Assembly (NCBI GenBank): GCA_045654545.1
Contig: JAZONO010000037.1
Span: forward strand, 1 to 5,632
Direction of reading: 5' to 3'
Origin: SIG588 sp045654545
Lineage (GTDB): Bacteria; Bacillota; Clostridia; Oscillospirales; Acutalibacteraceae
DNA length: 5,632 nt
The translations under genes and the position numbers were made by a program. The notes beneath the pieces were generated by a model that worked only from the letters and a program-made list of their open reading frames with translations, made no database searches and was not told where the DNA came from. Shown piece by piece: positions 4,541 through 5,632 of the stretch; within the stretch, counting starts at the first letter, position 1; every line of letters starts with the position of its first letter.

Positions 4541-4903
4541 ATGTTTACTCATCGCGAAGCCCAACAAGTCGCACCCAACGTGTTCCGAATCACGCTGTGG
4601 AACGACGTGAAAGAGGAAAAGCCCTCCTTCTTTGTCGTAAATCCCTCCCCGTCCACTGTGTTTACGGGCGACTGTGCCTGCGAAGCGGATGCCACCGCGT
4701 TTTATTACACCGACGACGGCGACGGGCACACCTATGAACAGGGCGATTGCATGAAGATCCCCTTCACGTGGGACAACGCCGCGCACACCCTCACGGTGGG
4801 GGTCCCCGTGGGCAACACCCGTTTCGGCGCCAACCGCCGCCCGGAAGTGCGGTTGAACAACACCCCCGTGACCACCGTCACCTACACGGGCGAACCCGTG
4901 TGA
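4541..4903 (+). CDS. Short ORF resembling terminal pieces of a GH31 glycosidase (probable relic)
   Basis: This is a 120-residue protein with no signal peptide or membrane helix. Residues about 53-120 resemble the C-terminal beta domain (DUF5110-type) of family 31 alpha-glucosidases/xylosidases: a YYTDDGDGHTYEQGD core, FTWDNAAHTLTVG, and a final VTYTGEPV. The catalytic barrel of that family (several hundred residues) is absent. The N-terminal part (NVFRITLWND to SFFVVNP) is faintly like the N-terminal GH31 sandwich, so the ORF may be an internal-deletion product joining both ends. The reading frame is open further upstream to 4340, but AGGAAG (4528-4533), 7 bases before ATG 4541, and the candidate promoter at 4476-4504 mark this start. 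It cannot be an active glycosidase. It may be expressed as a small beta-sandwich, for example for sugar binding, or simply be a decaying gene. The family call is moderately sure. Confidence 0.65.
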   Translation: MFTHREAQQVAPNVFRITLWNDVKEEKPSFFVVNPSPSTVFTGDCACEADATAFYYTDDGDGHTYEQGDCMKIPFTWDNAAHTLTVGVPVGNTRFGANRRPEVRLNNTPVTTVTYTGEPV

Positions 4904-4914
4904 CACTGTAATAA

Positions 4915-4960
4915 CAGCAAAAACACCGCCGTAGCATTTCGCTACGGCGGTGTTTTGCTG
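4915..4960. terminator. Bidirectional terminator between convergent genes
   Basis: AAAACACCGCCGTAGC (4920-4935) pairs with GCTACGGCGGTGTTTT (4941-4956) around loop ATTTC, a perfect 16-bp stem. It extends by CAGC/GCTG (4915-4918 with 4957-4960) after one bulged A. With A-runs on one side and T-runs on the other, it serves both the GH31-like gene (stop 4903) and the minus-strand dockerin gene (stop 4966). Confidence 0.92.
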
Positions 4961-4965
4961 TGTGT

Positions 4966-5632
4966 TTATTGTGCCTTCGGGAAGGCTTCGATCTTGCCAA
5001 CCGCATACTGCAGGATCAAACGGGCATCGGTGGAGTCCACCTTGTTGTCACCGTTCACGTTCGCCAGTTCGATGTCGATCGCATCGGCTCCGATCTTACC
5101 GACCGCATACTGGAGCACCAAACGGGCGTCGGTCGAATCGATCTTGTTGTCCGCGTTCACATCACCGAATTCGCCGGTGAACTCATAATCGAAGTGAGTC
5201 TTGAGGATATCGCCGCAGATCGTACAGGTCTTGGTGATCTCGCCGCGCGCATTCGGAGTGGCAGGCTTGGTGATCTTGCCTTCATCCCAAGTGTGCGGCG
5301 AAACGGCGCCATAGAAACCTTTCTTCAATTCCTCATCGCAAACAGCGCACCACAGGTCGCCGGAGTAACCGGGTTCAGTACAGGAATCTTCCTTCACGTT
5401 TTTAGTAGTTTTCGCGTGCTGCGGAATAATGGAGCCTTCGTTGCCTCTTGCCACAAAACCGCAATCCACACAGGCGATGTCGCCGGTGTAACCGTCGGTC
5501 GTGCAGGTTTCCTCAACGTAACCGACCTTCTCGGTGCCGTTCAGGTGCTCGCAATCAACCAAGCCGACAACCGCTTCTTCGATCGCCGCGATGGCATTGT
5601 CCACCTCGTTTTGGGTTGCCCACGAATCGGCC
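4966..5632 (-). CDS. Dockerin type I protein with Cys/His repeats, 3' part only
   Basis: 221 residues are visible; the frame is open to the window edge, so the N-terminus (presumably with a signal peptide) lies outside. From the edge there is a short helical stretch (VDNAIAAIEEAVVGL, about 10-24). Then come modules with H29...C43-x10-C54-x2-C57, H72...C84-x10-C95-x2-C98 and H113...C136-x2-C139. The first two share a 41-residue Cys spacing; the third lacks its first Cys (T125 at that place). These resemble repeats in surface proteins of gut Ruminococcaceae. The C-terminus (about 154-221) is a type I dockerin with two 34-residue repeats: DVNADNKIDSTD (157-168) and NVNGDNKVDSTD (191-202). These are Ca-binding loops followed by identical ARL-x-LQYAVGKI helices. 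The second loop starts with Asn instead of Asp. Dockerins bind cohesins, so the protein is probably exported and either attached to a scaffold or cell-surface partner or incorporated into a complex. No catalytic domain is visible in this part. Confidence 0.88.
   Translation of the reverse strand, partial: ADSWATQNEVDNAIAAIEEAVVGLVDCEHLNGTEKVGYVEETCTTDGYTGDIACVDCGFVARGNEGSIIPQHAKTTKNVKEDSCTEPGYSGDLWCAVCDEELKKGFYGAVSPHTWDEGKITKPATPNARGEITKTCTICGDILKTHFDYEFTGEFGDVNADNKIDSTDARLVLQYAVGKIGADAIDIELANVNGDNKVDSTDARLILQYAVGKIEAFPKAQ
4989..5165 (-). repeat. Tandem dockerin-coding repeat, 102-base period
   Basis: The DNA around GCATACTG at 5003-5010 recurs 102 bases later (5105-5112), followed by closely similar sequence for about 50 bases. 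This equals the 34-residue dockerin duplication. The copies differ mostly at third codon positions, so the duplication is old and held by selection on the protein. Confidence 0.8.

Noticed and set aside
4493..4906. Minus-strand frame opposite the GH31-like ORF
   Set aside because: Glycine/histidine/valine-rich antisense translation that runs across the divergent promoter. The plus strand carries the recognisable domain.
4950..5188. Plus-strand frames within the dockerin coding repeat
   Set aside because: They are repetitive antisense translations of the dockerin duplication.

Overview
The window looks like a piece of a gut-type, low-to-medium GC Clostridia chromosome, probably an uncultured member of the Oscillospiraceae/Ruminococcaceae. 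The evidence is consensus sigma-A promoters, strong AGGAGG-like ribosome binding sites, a Firmicutes-style large serine recombinase, a type I dockerin protein with CxxC repeats, and relics of plant/milk-sugar glycosidases. The taxonomic placement is inference; no marker gene is present.

Left part (1-2245): an AT-rich block that differs in base composition from everything to its right. It holds a 58-residue SHOCT-like protein (226-402, GTG start) and a 556-residue large serine recombinase (520-2190) with its own promoter and a strong terminator. This is most likely one end of an integrated mobile element whose body lies to the left of the window.

Middle (2284-2700): a tRNA-Gln(CUG) gene with a perfect -35/-10 promoter, encoded CCA and a long terminator hairpin. 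It is followed by about 260 bases of hairpin-rich non-coding DNA. That stretch contains two inverted copies of a 12-base piece of the tRNA T-arm. This is the least explained part of the window.

Right part (2700-5632): more GC-rich. A GNAT acetyltransferase (2763-3257) converges on an unknown multi-pass membrane protein (4014-3346, minus). Upstream of the membrane gene on the minus strand lie a C-terminal relic of a LacZ-type beta-galactosidase (4263-4030) and, in the same frame beyond a TAA, a 42-residue one-helix membrane ORF (4392-4264). A divergent promoter pair at 4426-4504 separates this unit from a 120-residue plus-strand ORF (4541-4903) that resembles the C-terminal end of a GH31 glycosidase. 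That ORF converges, over a shared bidirectional terminator, on the 3' part of a secreted-type dockerin protein (5632-4966, minus, cut by the window edge).

Functionally, the left block is recombination machinery. The right block is host accessory DNA in which two glycosidase genes appear to have decayed to their C-terminal ends on either side of one intergenic region.
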